Source: Monoplex corrugatus (lineage: Eukaryota; Mollusca; Gastropoda; Littorinimorpha; Ranellidae). From it: a stretch of 64,000 bases of DNA. The notes beneath the pieces were generated by a model. That model ran no database searches. It was not told the origin of the DNA and was given only the letters and a program-made list of their open reading frames with translations. Positions within the stretch are counted from its first letter, which is position 1. Every line of letters begins with the position of its first letter. The stretch spans positions 29,797,335 to 29,861,334 of the forward strand of contig CM060312.1 in the NCBI GenBank assembly GCA_030674185.1, read 5' to 3'. Below are positions 46,560-57,518 of this stretch, piece by piece. A program made the translations under genes and the position numbers.

Positions 46560-47395
46560 CTCAACTTTCTACTCACCCTCTCGCTTGCAGTAGGCCAACT
46601 ACCGCGGCTTTCTTCGTCAGAGAAAAACCTTTTTCCTCCTCAGTGAAGGGACGCAGGGCAGCCATCTGCACCACCATCAGCCAGTCGGGTGGTCCTTCCC
46701 TTGTGGACGACCCTCTTCTGAGGGACATTGTCCAAGGGTCTTCCCTTCGGGAAGCCTGATCCCCAGCCACACCTGCCTGGGGATCTCCTTCTCGTCCTCT
46801 CCTCCCTGGGACTTCCCCCTTACGAGCTCATCAGGGAGTGTTCTCTCAAGTTCCTCTCGTTCCGGACGGCCTTTCTACTCCCTCTAGCGTCGGGGAGGCA
46901 CTGTAGCGAAGTGCACGCTCTTAGCAGACTCCCCGGGTTCTCCTTCTCCGTCTATCTCCATTCATCCCCTGACGTCTATCCTTGCTCTGGATGACGAAAT
47001 CTTCTTGCCAGAAGCAGCGTCACCTGTTTCTCTCTTACAACGAAAGTTATGAGAAGGCCATTAGCCGCGCATCCATCTCTCGATGGCTGTTGACAGTCAT
47101 CAAGGATGCGTATGCAAGGCCGGGCTCAGATTTGGCTGTCTTCTCCCCGAGGCCCCATGAGATTAGAGCATGGGCCTTGTCGCTGGCGTTCACTCAATGC
47201 CATCCTCTAGAGTGTCCTGGACGCCGTGCATTGGCGTTCTCTGGGCACGTTCATTCCATCCTACCTGCGCGACGTCTCCCGTCTGCACGACGATGGATGC
47301 AGGGGTATCGCTTCCGCTGTGGTGGCTCAACACCCCATCTCTACCGCACGCCCTGACTCGTCTCATTCCTCCAGGCGTTAACCAGGTAAGCCCTC
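46560..47395 (+). pseudogene. DIRS tyrosine recombinase, frame-broken
   Basis: This enzyme inserts the circular DNA by site-specific recombination instead of a DDE integrase. Visible: FRTAFLLPLASGRHCSEVHA (box I, catalytic Arg), ISRWLLTVIKDAYARPG, HEIRAWALSLAF (box II, His and Arg at 47156 and 47165), and in a third frame SYLRDVSRLHDDGC, where the Tyr at 47262-47264 is the likely nucleophile. At least two frameshifts separate these blocks, but all four catalytic residues are still encoded. Confidence 0.85.
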
Positions 47396-47414
47396 CTTCC
47401 GGGTAGTGCTATTC

Positions 47415-47502
47415 TGCATCAGTGAGCCACGGTACAGTATGTGTAATTAAAAGGAAATTTTCCTTCTAAAATTACGTTTAATCTAACATACCGTGGCTCA
47501 CG
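47415..47502 (+). repeat. DIRS internal complementary region (ICR)
   Basis: The left half (catcagtgagccacggtaca and on to gtgtaattaaaa) is complementary to the left end of the element. The right half (ggaaattttccttctaaaat and on to ccgtggctcac) is complementary to its right end. In DIRS elements this bridges the two ends during replication. Confidence 0.92.
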
Positions 47503-47569
47503 CAGAGTCCCTCCCGTCCTCCCCGCCTTCCTGGTTCCTTCCATTCACAGTCAGGGTCTTGGTTTCCTC

Positions 47570-47745
47570 GAAAAGAGGAAGAGCATATGCGCATGCGCAA
47601 GACATGGATACTCTCAGAGTTATGGTCCTTTCGGACTTTATTGTTTATGAGGCAGGAATGGCAAATCGCTGCCGCTTATTGCATCAGTGAGCCAGGGTAA
47701 GTATGTTAGATTAAACGTAATTTTAGAAGGAAAATTTCCTTTTTT
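47570..47745 (-). repeat. DIRS right inverted terminal repeat
   Basis: Complement of the left repeat, ending gtgagccagggtaagtatgt and on to ggaaaatttcctttttt. The word gagccagggta differs by one base from the left copy and the ICR (gagccacggta). Confidence 0.9.
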
Positions 47746-47838
47746 ATGGCTAGCTTTTTCTTTGCGTATTGAGTATCAGTCTACATTGTCATATATCTTC
47801 TGATTGTTATTAAATTGAGTGTTGCCTTGTGTGGTCAG

Positions 47839-47890
47839 GTGGACAAGGACATAGCCTTTGACTCCTACAGCTTCTACTCACTGTGTGAAA
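47839..47890 (+). CDS. polytopic membrane protein, internal exon g
   Basis: Acceptor gtgtggtcag at 47838, donor GAAA|GTAAGT at 47890/47891; phase 0 in, phase 1 out. Encodes VDKDIAFDSYSFYSLCE, a polar loop leading into the next helix. A 52-base exon whose phases fit both neighbours. It starts only 93 bases after the DIRS right end, so the DIRS insertion came very close to disrupting it. Confidence 0.8.
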
Positions 47891-48069
47891 GTAAGTCGCT
47901 GTTATCAATTTTAAATGTAGTGTGTGTTTTTTCTTTGTTTGTTTGTTTTTAAGGCTTTAACAGAGAGGGTTTGATCTTCCTGTAATATTGGAAGAAAACT
48001 GTTGTTTCGGAAGGTTTTTTTCTCCTTTCCTTTTCTTTTCTGTGTTTTGTTTCCTTCATTGTCTCTAAC

Positions 48070-48365
48070 ATGGCCCATTCATTCAGTTGGTTAGAATGCC
48101 ATACTCAAGGTCATGGGTTCAACCCTGAGGAAGGGCACAGTTTTAGTGACCTTTAGATCAGTTGCTCAGAGCCTCATACTTATACTGCAGTAGTCTCGGG
48201 CTCAGTCCTTGGGGAAATCAGTTTTGTTCAGGCTGTCTGGCTCTGTGGACAGAGCTGTGGACTCTAGATCTGATGTCTCGAGTTCAGTCACAGCCCACAA
48301 CATAAAAATTGGCCTGTTCATTGCCTGTCCTGATGCTTCAGTCATTCTGCTGGTGTCAGCTTAGT
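48070..48365 (+). repeat. dispersed repeat family C, copy 3 (tRNA-derived head)
   Basis: Head: an A box-like cattcattcagttggttagaa and a B box gggttcaaccctg near 48116. Body: gtggacagagctgtggactc, cacaacataaaaattggcct, gcttcagtcattctgctggt. The best copy for defining the family, and probably a SINE. Confidence 0.75.
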
Positions 48366-48379
48366 TTGTCAAAGGTGCT

Positions 48380-48800
48380 GGCATTATTTGGTATGGTGGT
48401 TGATGTGCTTGACGTTAGTGTTAACAGATATGTTCATATTGTTAATATACTTGTCAACGTGTCAGTGTTATCATGGGTATTATTCACACTGCTGGTTTAT
48501 TGATAAGTACGGTTGATGTTGACAGCAGTGGTAACACTGTTAGCGTATGCTGATTATGTATTGTTGTAGATGATGTTTTTATGTTTATGTTGATGGTGTA
48601 AATATGTTTGTATTGATGTTGATGATGGTTTTGTATTGATGTTCATAATGTGTTTATATTAATGCTCACAAAATCTTTGATGTTTGGTGATGATGTAGTT
48701 GTATTGGTATTGATGTTTATTTTAGTGATGTTCATGATGCATTGTATTAAATTCATCATGTTGGTGAATTTGTATTGATGTTCATAATGTATTTCTATTG
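48380..48800. repeat. degenerate (TGATGTT)-like simple repeat
   Basis: Irregular runs of tgatgttgatg and gtattgatgtt words. Low complexity. Confidence 0.75.
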
Positions 48801-48814
48801 ATTTTGAAGGCATA

Positions 48815-49135
48815 TTTTGTAAAGAAAACAAACGAGACAGTCTTGGTGGAGGCAGACACAAGAAGATCATTGATAAGGAAGATTAGGAAAAGACAAGCAA
48901 CATTTATAGGCCATTTTATGAGGAAAGGGGAATTAGAGCACCTGGTCACAACAGGAAAGCTAGAGGGGAAAAAACTCCAGGCAGACCCAGGGAGAAAATA
49001 TCGGACGACGACTTGCAGGGTGGCTGAGGACAGAGAGGGAGGAGGATATGCTTTCAGCGACAAGGGATAGATGCATATGGAGGGCCATGATCACCAATGC
49101 CATGCAGCAGGGTACATGATGAGGATGATGATTTT
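48815..49135 (+). pseudogene. LINE C-terminal fragment with (GAT)n tail
   Basis: RSLIRKIRKRQATFIGHFMR, KGELEHLVTTGKLEGK and, after a frameshift, a Trp/Arg block ending in QQGT and TGA (near 49120), followed by gatgaggatgatgattt. This is the usual end of an RTE/Jockey-related ORF2 with its microsatellite tail. It may be the same family as the fragment at 63940. Confidence 0.75.
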
Positions 49136-49139
49136 GTAA

Positions 49140-50100
49140 TTGTGTTGATGATCTCTCCCCCCCCCCCCCTCTCTCTCGATATATATATGACTAAGTGCCA
49201 AAAGGTGGGACCCCGATTTAGGATATGGGGTTGAAAAATAAAGCCTGCATTAAAGAGTTCTCTTTGGTACTGTCTGATACCTTTCAGTACCAAGCATGAT
49301 TCTGTAAAAGCAAAAGATAATCAAAAGCTTGATTTTGGAAATATCTCAGTTTAAATGTTGGAATGTCTAAAGTGTCGCATGTCAAACATTGCAACACAAA
49401 TGCTCCATAACAGATTTATTTTTTATAATGCTGCAGACCCAAGATACTGTTTTTGTGTCCATGTAGCATGCCTAAATGTAATGCTATCATCTCTTTCTGA
49501 TTTTCACACCCTGAACATAATTTATGGACATGTATTGTCGTAATGTTTGACATGCGACACCAGACAGATTTTTAGCAATTTGCCACCAGGCCCAATCACA
49601 CTTTTTCTTCTAATAAAACACATCTGCACATTCAACACACACAAAACAAGACAAGTTGTATTTAAGTATGAAAAAAATAAGAAATATATATGAAGAAAAG
49701 GATGATTTTTTAAAAAGTGATGCACATCAATATTACACCAAATCACAACATGGGTCTTGGTTTCAACATCACCAGACTGACACAAACAAAAAATGATGCA
49801 AACATTAACTTATGGAACAATCTGAACTAAACATTAATCCACTAAGACCATTGAGTCATTGTAACCCGTGCCAACAGCTTGGGTTAGAGGTGGCTCATCG
49901 TCATCAGTAAAGGTCTGAAGCCAACCATGCTAACAAACTTTGAACAGCTGGCACCTTTGCGTGGACACCTTGTCCATTAACTTAAGTGTGACTTCCCTCA
50001 CAAGAGAAGTGTGTGGCTCCCAAGAGTACATGTAGTCTACTACACTCCAGCACCAAAGGCCATTTCTGGCTTTTGACATGAAGTGCACGAGTAAGGTTTG
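49140..50100. other. intron sequence, nothing recognised
   Basis: A short poly-C/CT tract at 49155-49180; otherwise AT-rich. Confidence 0.5.
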
Positions 50101-50212
50101 ATACATCCCAGGTTCGATACGTCCCAGGTTCGATACATCCCAGGTTTGACGCGTCCCAGGTTCGATGCATCCCAGGTTCTATACGTCCCAGGTTCCATAC
50201 GTCCCAGGTCGT
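50101..50212. repeat. 16-bp minisatellite, about seven units
   Basis: Unit roughly atacgtcccaggttcg, with c/t changes. The reverse strand gives a Thr/Trp/Asp-rich peptide that is not a gene. Confidence 0.9.
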
Positions 50213-51269
50213 CAGAATACGATTTTCATCGGCTTACTGTATGAAGCTGACCAAAATCAAATGAACGACAAAACCTGCTTTGTCAATATTTGTAAAAAAT
50301 ACTGCATGGTTTGGTGTCGGTCATCAAAAAAGTGTCACACATCAACACAAGGAAGAGTATTACAACATACCTTCAGATGCAGACAGTTCCTCATCAGCAG
50401 CAAAACTCCTGCGAAATGCACATGACCACAAACCAACGTAACCCACGTGTGTACTGGAAGTGAATAACATCGATTTTTGTGATATTGTTGAAATGAGAAA
50501 GAAAATTTTGGGCTGGGTGTCTGACGTCAAAAATTACAACACATTTTCACGACGGTAACAATCGCAATTAAAAAACAGATAAGAATACGCTCAATACTTT
50601 TCACTCAAATAATGATTAACAATCGTTTCCAGAGTACAAAATGACACCATTTTGGAATCTCAAACCCAAAACATTTGTAAGAACAACACACTCGAAGTTT
50701 TGACGGCGGTCTTACAACACGTTATCACGTGTGACACGAAATTTTGAACAGCCAGAACAGATGCAGCAAGAAATTTCGATCCATTCGGCAAGTTTATGTG
50801 TGTTAATCGAGGTATATTTTGCTCACATGCTTAGTTTCAAGTGCTTTAATCACACCTAGGCTGAGCACGGCATCTTCATTTAGTGCTGACTACGAAATGT
50901 CCGTTTTTGACGCCATCATTTTTAAGACAATTTTGTATAATATTGCACGTGTAGAACAAAATACAAAAAAATTAGGCTTGAAGTTATCTCCACTATCAGT
51001 ACATTCATTCTTCCACACAAACCAAAAGGAGAACACGGGTTTCAGATGTGAAAATAATGTTTTTATTGCAGTTCTCATGAACACCCTCTCAGCACCCCAC
51101 CTTTTGGCACTTAGTCATATATATGTATATATGTGTGTATGTATATATATATATATGTATATATTATACATATTATGTATATATGTTCATGATCTATCAG
51201 TATTGATGTTCATGTTGTATTATAGCCTATATTATTGTTGATGTTGATTTGTTCCTCAGTTGGAGTGCC
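50213..51269. other. intron sequence, nothing recognised
   Basis: Contains a TA/TATG tract at 51117-51185. No supported exon. Confidence 0.5.
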
Positions 51270-51835
51270 GGAGGCTTGTTCAGTTTGAATAGTATCCCTG
51301 CATTCTGGAAATTCTGTACTAGAAATTTCATATTTTCTGTCACTTTCTACATCTGTTTTACTCCTTTGCTTTGTCATCATCTCCTTCTTTCTCATATTCT
51401 GCCTTGCTGGTCCATTCACCTCCATGCTTTCCATAAATCTTTACATACTTTCTGTCTACATATTTATATTAATTGCATTTTTAGCTCTAATGAAATGTGA
51501 ACTGCTTAGCGGCAATTTTCAGGTAATTAAGACCAATTTTTATGTGTGTTTTTGTGTACTTAGTCATGTTTATGCATGTGTGTTCAGATTTATTTTTGTT
51601 CAGTCCCCATGGTGATGAATTGGGCAGAATGGCCAACAAGAAAAGTATAGCTGTGACTGTTTGCATGAGTGCAATGATATATGTTCTTGATTTGCTTTAC
51701 CAGGTTTTTATTCTGTTCCAGGGTTATCAGTGCATTTGGGTGGGTGTGTTTTATTTGAGATGGCTACAGCCCTGTTATGGGTTTTAGCAGTCAGCTGGGC
51801 TTTAAACACGATTAACAATAAAAGTAATGATGATG
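51270..51835 (+). repeat. dispersed repeat family R, copy 2 (longest)
   Basis: The 5' part (atagtatccctgcattctgg, ctagaaatttcatattttct) and the 3' part (gcttagcggcaattttcagg, cagctgggctttaaacacga) make this the fullest copy at roughly 560 bp. It ends only 22 bases before host exon h, so its tail lies next to that exon's acceptor. Confidence 0.8.
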
Positions 51836-51856
51836 AATTTGTGTTGATGTTGACAG

Positions 51857-51943
51857 CTGCCATAGCGCTAGTTGTGTGGGGTTTGCTGATGTGGAAGCTC
51901 ATCGTGGTGTACAGAAACTTTGACAAGGGACTCAAAGAACGCA
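51857..51943 (+). CDS. polytopic membrane protein, internal exon h
   Basis: Acceptor tgatgttgacag at 51856, donor CGCA|GTAAGT at 51943/51944; phase 1 in, phase 1 out. Joined to exon g it gives the split Thr codon, then AIALVVWGLLMWKLIVVY, a strong helix, and RNFDKGLKER, a basic tail likely in the cytosol. The acceptor lies in sequence adjoining repeat R, with a weak pyrimidine tract. Confidence 0.85.
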
Positions 51944-52324
51944 GTAAGTCCACTTGTTAGTTGTTATAGTCTTGTATTTATCAGGTTGAGTGCTGTATTA
52001 CATTGTAGAGACAGTGACAGTACAGCATAGTGAGAAAAGCATCCATTCTTTAGATAAAATGATGAACCAGCACAGCCACAAAATAACCAAATCCAGAATT
52101 ACATTCGTTGCACAGAGCAAACATGTGACCAGTGTCAAACCCAAAGTCAGATACCCAGAATAGATTACTAGAAGAGAAGAAAACAAACAAAAGCAGAAAA
52201 GAGTGGTCATTGCACTTAGGAGTTTCATCTGTGCTGACCTTTTTTTCTTCTTGTTTTTATTCTTTTGTCATATTTTTCATGCCACTGTGATGGCCACAGA
52301 AGTTGGGACAAATTTTTGCAATTT

Positions 52325-52693
52325 TGGGATGATGATAATGATAATCATGATGCTATGGAGTTCCATTCTGGACTGAGACTGCGTGACAAGGCTGTCTGTA
52401 CACTACGCTTCCTTTCATAATATATCCTGGCATCAACCAGACCCAAAAGATGCAGACACAAACAATGTTCGTCAGGAAATTTGAGGAACACCCTCAGTGA
52501 TGCATCTGTGAAGTGGATGAGACTTGACTGTATGGACTCAGTCTCCCAGTGAGCCCATGACAGGCTCAGCAGTGGGAAGGATCCAGTTGGGGCTGGAAAA
52601 TCCCACAGCGATTTTGATAGGACTGATGGAATTCGAACTCACAACTTTTCCAATCTGTAGTTCATCGCTTAACCATTGCACCAAGGCGACTGG
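52325..52693 (-). mobile_element. tRNA-derived SINE (family B), copy 2
   Basis: Minus strand: gtcgccttggtgcaatggtt (A box), a B box gagttcgaattcc, the same body as copies 1 and 3, tail (ATC/ATT)n at 52325-52350. Confidence 0.88.
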
Positions 52694-53109
52694 TAGTGAG
52701 GAGAAGAATACAGTCAACAGTGCAAGAAGAAGAGAGGGGGAAAGAAAGAATGAAAGAAAAAAACAATGATGCATACACCATCTTTGTTAATCTAATACAA
52801 AGTTAGAAAGAGAAAAGATTCCCTCCTGCCCCGCAGGACCAGAGTAAAAGATGTTTTACACTTGCTTGCACTGTGGACCACTGTGGGAAAAACTTGGCTA
52901 CAAAGCAATAAAATAAAGAAGAAGAAAAAAAGAAAAGGAAAGGAAAGAAAAGAAAAGAAATAGAAAAAAAAGACAAAAAGAAAAGACAGATAGAAAGAAA
53001 AAAAAAGCAGAGCACTCATTCCCAAAAGTAAATTAGGGTTATCAAATGGTGGGTGACCAAACTTATGCACTGGTTTGAAAACGCTGCCCCAATCCACTGA
53101 CCTATAGAC
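52694..53109. other. intron sequence with A-rich (AAAG)n tract
   Basis: Purine-rich A/G tract at 52910-53010; Phe-rich minus-strand frames across it are artefacts. Confidence 0.7.
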
Positions 53110-56100
53110 AGATGCCTGTCTGTCTGTAAGGTAAGTGCAGATACATATCTTTCTCTGTGAAAGGTAAGGTAAAGGTCTTTCTGTAAGATAAAATAAGGTA
53201 AAGGTTGGCCAGGTACAGGTCTCTGTAAGGTAGGTAAGGTAAAGGTGTTTCTGTAAGGTAGATAAGGCGAAGGTCTTCCTGTAAGTTAAGTAAGGTAAAG
53301 TCTTTGTAAGTAAGGTAGGGTAAAAGTCTCTGTAGGGTAGATAAGTAAAGGTCTCTCTGTAAAGTAGGTAAAAATAAAGGTGTTTCTGTAGGTAGGTAAA
53401 GGTGTTTCTGCAAGGGAGATAAAGTAGTGGTGTTTCTAAGGCTAATGGTGTTTCTGTTAGGTAGGTAAAGTTGTTTTGGTAAGGTAGGTAAAGTAAAGGT
53501 CTTTCTGTAAGGTAAGTAAGTTAAAGGTCTCTCTGTAAGGTAGGTAGAGTAAAAGTCTCTCTGTAAGGTAAGTTAAAGGTCTCTCTGTAAGGTAGGTAAA
53601 GTAAAGTTCTCTCTGTAAGGTAGGTAAGTTAAAGGTCTCTCTGTAAGGTAAGTTAAAGGTCTCTCTGTAAGGAAGGTAAAGTAAAGGTCTCTCTGTAAGG
53701 TAGGTAGAGTAAAGGTCTCTCTGTAAGGTAAGTAAGTTAAAGGTCTCTCTGTAAGATAGGTAAAGTAAAGGTCTGTCTGTAAGGTAGGTAAGTTAAAGGT
53801 CTCTCTGTAAGGTAGGTAAAGTAAAGGTCTCTCTGTAAGGTAAGTAAGTTAAAGGTCTCTCTGTAAGGTAGGTAAGTTAAAGGTCTCTCTGTAAGGTAAG
53901 TTAAAGGTCTCTCTGTAAGGTAGGTAAAGTAAAGATCTCTCTGTAAGGTAGGTAGAGTAAAGGTCTCTCTGTAAGGTAAGTTAAAGGTCTCTCTGTAAGA
54001 TAAGTAAGTTAAAGGTCTCTCTGTAAGGTAAATAAGTTAAAGGTCTCTCTGTAAGGTAGGTAAGTTAAAGGTCTCTGTACGGTAGGTAAAGTAAAGGTCT
54101 CTCTGTAATGTAAGTTAAAGGTCTCTCTGTAAGGTAAGTAAGTTAAAGGTCTCTCTGTAAGGTAAGTAAGTTAAAGGTCTCTCTGTAAGGTAGGTAAAGT
54201 AAAAGTCTCTCTGTAAGGTAGGTAGAGTAAAGGTCTCTCTGTAAGGTAAGTAAGTTAAAGGTCTCTCTGTAAGGTAGGTAAGTTAAAGGTCTCTGTAAGG
54301 TAGGTAAAGTAAAGGTCTCTGTAAGGTAGGTAGAGTAAAGGTCTCTCAGTAAGGTAGGTAGAGTAAAGGTCTCTATGTAAGATAAGTAAGTTAAAGGTCT
54401 GTCTGTAAGGTAGGTAAGTTAAAGGTCTCTCTGTAAGGTAAGTAAAGTAAAGGTCTCTCTGTAAGGTAGGTAAGTTAAAGGTCTCTCTGTAAGGTAAGTT
54501 AAAGGTCTATGTAAGGTAGGTAAAGTAAAGGTCTCTGTAAGGTAAGTTAAAGGTCTCTCTGTAAGGTAGGTAAAGTAAAAGTCTCTCTGTAAGGTAAGTT
54601 ATAGGTCTCTCTGTAAGGTAGGTAAAGGTCTCTCTGTAAGGTAGGTAAAGGTCTCTCTGTAAGGTAAGTTAAAGGTCTCTCTGTAAGGTAGGTAAAGGTC
54701 GCTGTGTAAGGTAGGTAAAGGTCGCTCTGTAAGGTTAGTTAAAGGTCTCTACGTAAGGTAGATAAAGTAAAGGTCTCTGTAAGGTAAGTTAAAGGTCTCT
54801 ATGTAAGGTAAGTTAAAGGTCTCTATGTAAGGTAGATAAAGTAAAGGTCTCTCTGTAAGGTAAGTTAAAGGTCTCTCTGTTAAAGGTCTCTATGTAAGGT
54901 AAGTTAAAGGTCTCTGTAAGGTAGGTAGAGTAAAGGTCTCTCTGTAAGGTAGGTAAAGTAAAGGTCTCTCTGTAAGGTAAGTTAAAGTAAAGGTCTCTCT
55001 GTAAGGTAGGTAAAGTGAAGGTCTCTCTGTAAGGTAGGTAAAGTAAAGGTCTCTCTGTAAGGTAGGTAAAGTAAAGGATTTCTGTAAGGTAAGTTAGAGG
55101 TCTCTGTAAGGTAGGTAAAGGTCTCTCTGTAAGGTAGGTAAAGTAAAGGTCTCTCTGTAAGGTAGGTAAAGTAAAGGTCTCTCTGTAAGGTAGGTAGAGT
55201 AAAGGTCTCTCTGTAAGGTAAGTTAAAGGTCTCTATGTAACTTGTGAGGTAGATAAAGTAAAGGTCTCTCTGTAAGGTAAGTTAAAGGTCTCCTTGTAAG
55301 GTAGGTAAGTTAAAGGTCTCTATGTAAGGTAGGTAAAGTAAAGGTCTCTCTGTAAGGTAAGTTAAAGGTCTCCTTGTAAGGTAGGTAAGTTAAAGGTCTC
55401 TATGCAAGGTAGATAAAGTAAAGGTCTCTGTAAGGTAAGTTAAAGGTCTCCTTGTAAGGTAGGTAAGTTAAAGGTCTCTATGTATGTAAGGTAGATAAAG
55501 TAAAGGTCTCTCTGTAAGGTAAGTTAAAGGTCTCTCTGTAAGGTAAGTTAAAGGTCTTTCTGTAAGGTAGGTAAGTTAAAGGTCTCTCTGTAAGGTAGGT
55601 AAAGTAAAGGTCTCTCTGTAAGGTAAGTTAAAGGTCTCCTTGAAAGGTAGGTAAGTTAAAGGTCTCTATGTAAGGTAGATAAAGTAAAGGTCTCTGTAAG
55701 GTAAGTTAAAGGTCTTCTTGTAAGGTAGGTAAGTTGAAGGTCTCTATGTATGTAAGGTAGATAAAGTAAAGGTCTCTCTGTAAGGTAAGTTAAAGGTCTC
55801 TCTGTAATGTAAGTTAAAGGTCTCTCTGTAAGGTAGGTAAAGTAAAGGTCTCTCTGTAAGGTAGGTAAAGTAAAGGTCTCTCTGTAAGGTAAGTTAAAGG
55901 TCTCCTTGTAAGGTAGGTAAGTTAAAGGTCTCTATGTAAGGTAGATAAAGTAAAGGTCTCTCTGTAAGGTAAGTTAAAGGTCTTCTTGTAAGGTAGGTAA
56001 GTTAAAGGTCTCTATGTAAGGTAGATAAAGTGAAGGTCTCTGTAAGGTAAGTTAAAGGTCTCTCTGTAAGGTAAGTTAAAGGTCTCTCTGTAAGGTAGAT

Positions 56101-56193
56101 AAAGTAAAGGTCTCTCTGTAAGGTAAGTTAAAGGTCTCTCTGTAAGGTAAGTTAAAGGTCTCTCTGTAAGGTAAGTAAGTTAAAGGTCTCTGT
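53110..56193 (+). repeat. 3.1-kb minisatellite of splice-donor-like units
   Basis: Units of about 20-32 bp built from gtctctctgtaaggtaagtt and gtctctctgtaaggtaggta plus aaagtaaag or agttaaag spacers; roughly a hundred units. Each carries GGTAAGT or GGTAGGT, a match to the metazoan 5' splice-site consensus, in the sense of the host gene and inside its intron h. Higher-order blocks (with tatgtaaggtagataaagta) recur between 54730 and 56100. Confidence 0.95.
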
Positions 56194-57004
56194 AACTCAC
56201 TCGCTGCGTACGATTATGTCCCTTGCCATTCCCCTGATACGCACCATTTGTATAGGTTAGAAAAATTCTCATACAAAAAAATGAAAACAGAGTTTTGAAA
56301 TGAAATTTGGCAGGTCATATATTAAAAGATTGAATGTTGAAATTTCAACTGTCTAACCTTCATGGTTGCTGAGTAATGGTACAAGTAAAATTAGAGACAT
56401 CTTCAGGTGAAAAATGTCTTACAAAATACACAGTCGGGTCAATACATCAGCTCCTGCAGTCACATTTTGAATGAAATTTCATAAAATCCAACGTGCGCAC
56501 ACTCCACGTGCACTGAAGGAAGACATTCCGTTGAACAGCGCTGAGTATTGTTCAGCCGTTTGATTTTCCATCGTCTGCTTCGCTGGGGAGATTGTGGGTT
56601 GTGAACGTTGCACTGTCCACACACTAACTGCATAGTACAGTGACCTCATGGCCTGAAACGAGGCTAAGAATTACCAAAGAATCTATTTTTGGCTATTAGT
56701 TTTGGTTAATGGAAATACTGAAAGCCCCACGAATTTTCAAAACTCAAGTTGGATTTCTCCGACGCTCGTAGACAAGCATTGTTGAGACATAATCGGGAAA
56801 TCCCGATGCTGGTTGCGAGAGAGTTTAACCTTTTTACCATCTCCATAACATTATTACAGAAGAAAAGATTTGAAATTAATGAAAAGGTGACCAAGACTTT
56901 GCTTGTGTTCAGGTGTCATGTATTTAGGTTAGGAGTTCTGTATCTAAAAATGCCTAGGACAGAGTAGTTTTTCTTGGGTCAACTGTTGGAGTTTTATTCC
57001 ATGT
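56194..57004. other. intron sequence, nothing recognised
   Basis: A plus-strand frame at 56749-56967 has no splice borders that fit the host gene. Confidence 0.45.
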
Positions 57005-57190
57005 ATGCACTTGACCCAGGGAACTTTACATGTGTATGCGGCCTGCAGTCTACCCAGCTGTGAATGGGTACTTTTCTTCAGAAATAGAGAAGGTAAAACA
57101 GTGAGAGAGAGATGAACATTTCCTCATGGTGCTAGCCTGGAGAGCAGATGAGGTCTTTGATATCTCACTCCCCTGTGATTGCTTTGGTTA
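57005..57190 (+). repeat. dispersed repeat family D (plus copy)
   Basis: tgtatgcggcctgcagtcta and acccagctgtgaatgggtac, the latter shared with 37310-37440 in the opposite orientation. Confidence 0.55.
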
Positions 57191-57518
57191 TGGGACAACC
57201 TTTTCCTTTTTACCTAATCTGTAGAATGAAGCTGAAGAAAAGAATTCATTTAGTGAGAAGGTGACCAATGCTTGGTTGTTAAGGTGCCATTTATTCAGAC
57301 TGGTAGTTTTGCATATAGACATGTGCATAGAAAGAATAATTATCCTGGGTCATCTGCCCATTTGCTGTTTTATGTCTGCACAGTATATTATATTGTATGA
57401 ACAATTTTAGCAAGGAACTGGGGATTGGTGTAAATGTAATCAACAGGAGGTTTTATTGTAACCATGACCATCGCAATATTTATCTTACATATCACATAAT
57501 TAAGCAGCATCCAAACTC

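Larger units (their letters stand above)
42046..47745 (+). mobile_element. DIRS-type tyrosine-recombinase retrotransposon
   Basis: Inverted terminal repeats of more than 120 bp (42046-42195; 47570-47745) share taaacaataaagtccgaaag, tctgagagtatccatgtctt and tgcgcatgcgca. An internal complementary region (47415-47502) is complementary to the outer ends of both terminal repeats, the structure that lets DIRS elements make a circular intermediate. Coding remnants in plus orientation are gag-like, RT (partial), RNase H and tyrosine recombinase. Base composition is clearly GC-richer than the host introns. No target duplication is expected for this class. It sits in sense orientation in intron f of the host gene. 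Frameshifts and a lost RT core make it non-autonomous. Confidence 0.92.

Noticed and set aside
51730..51856. Extending exon h upstream through the open frame starting near 51730
   Set aside because: That stretch is repeat R sequence shared with 21934 and 62185, and exon g's phase fits only the acceptor at 51856.
52792..53097. Phe-rich minus-strand frame of about 100 codons
   Set aside because: It is the complement of an (AAAG)n-rich purine tract.
53110..56193. CRISPR-like reading of the regular ~24-30 bp repeats
   Set aside because: There are no unique spacers of constant length, no cas genes, and the context is a eukaryotic intron; it is a minisatellite.
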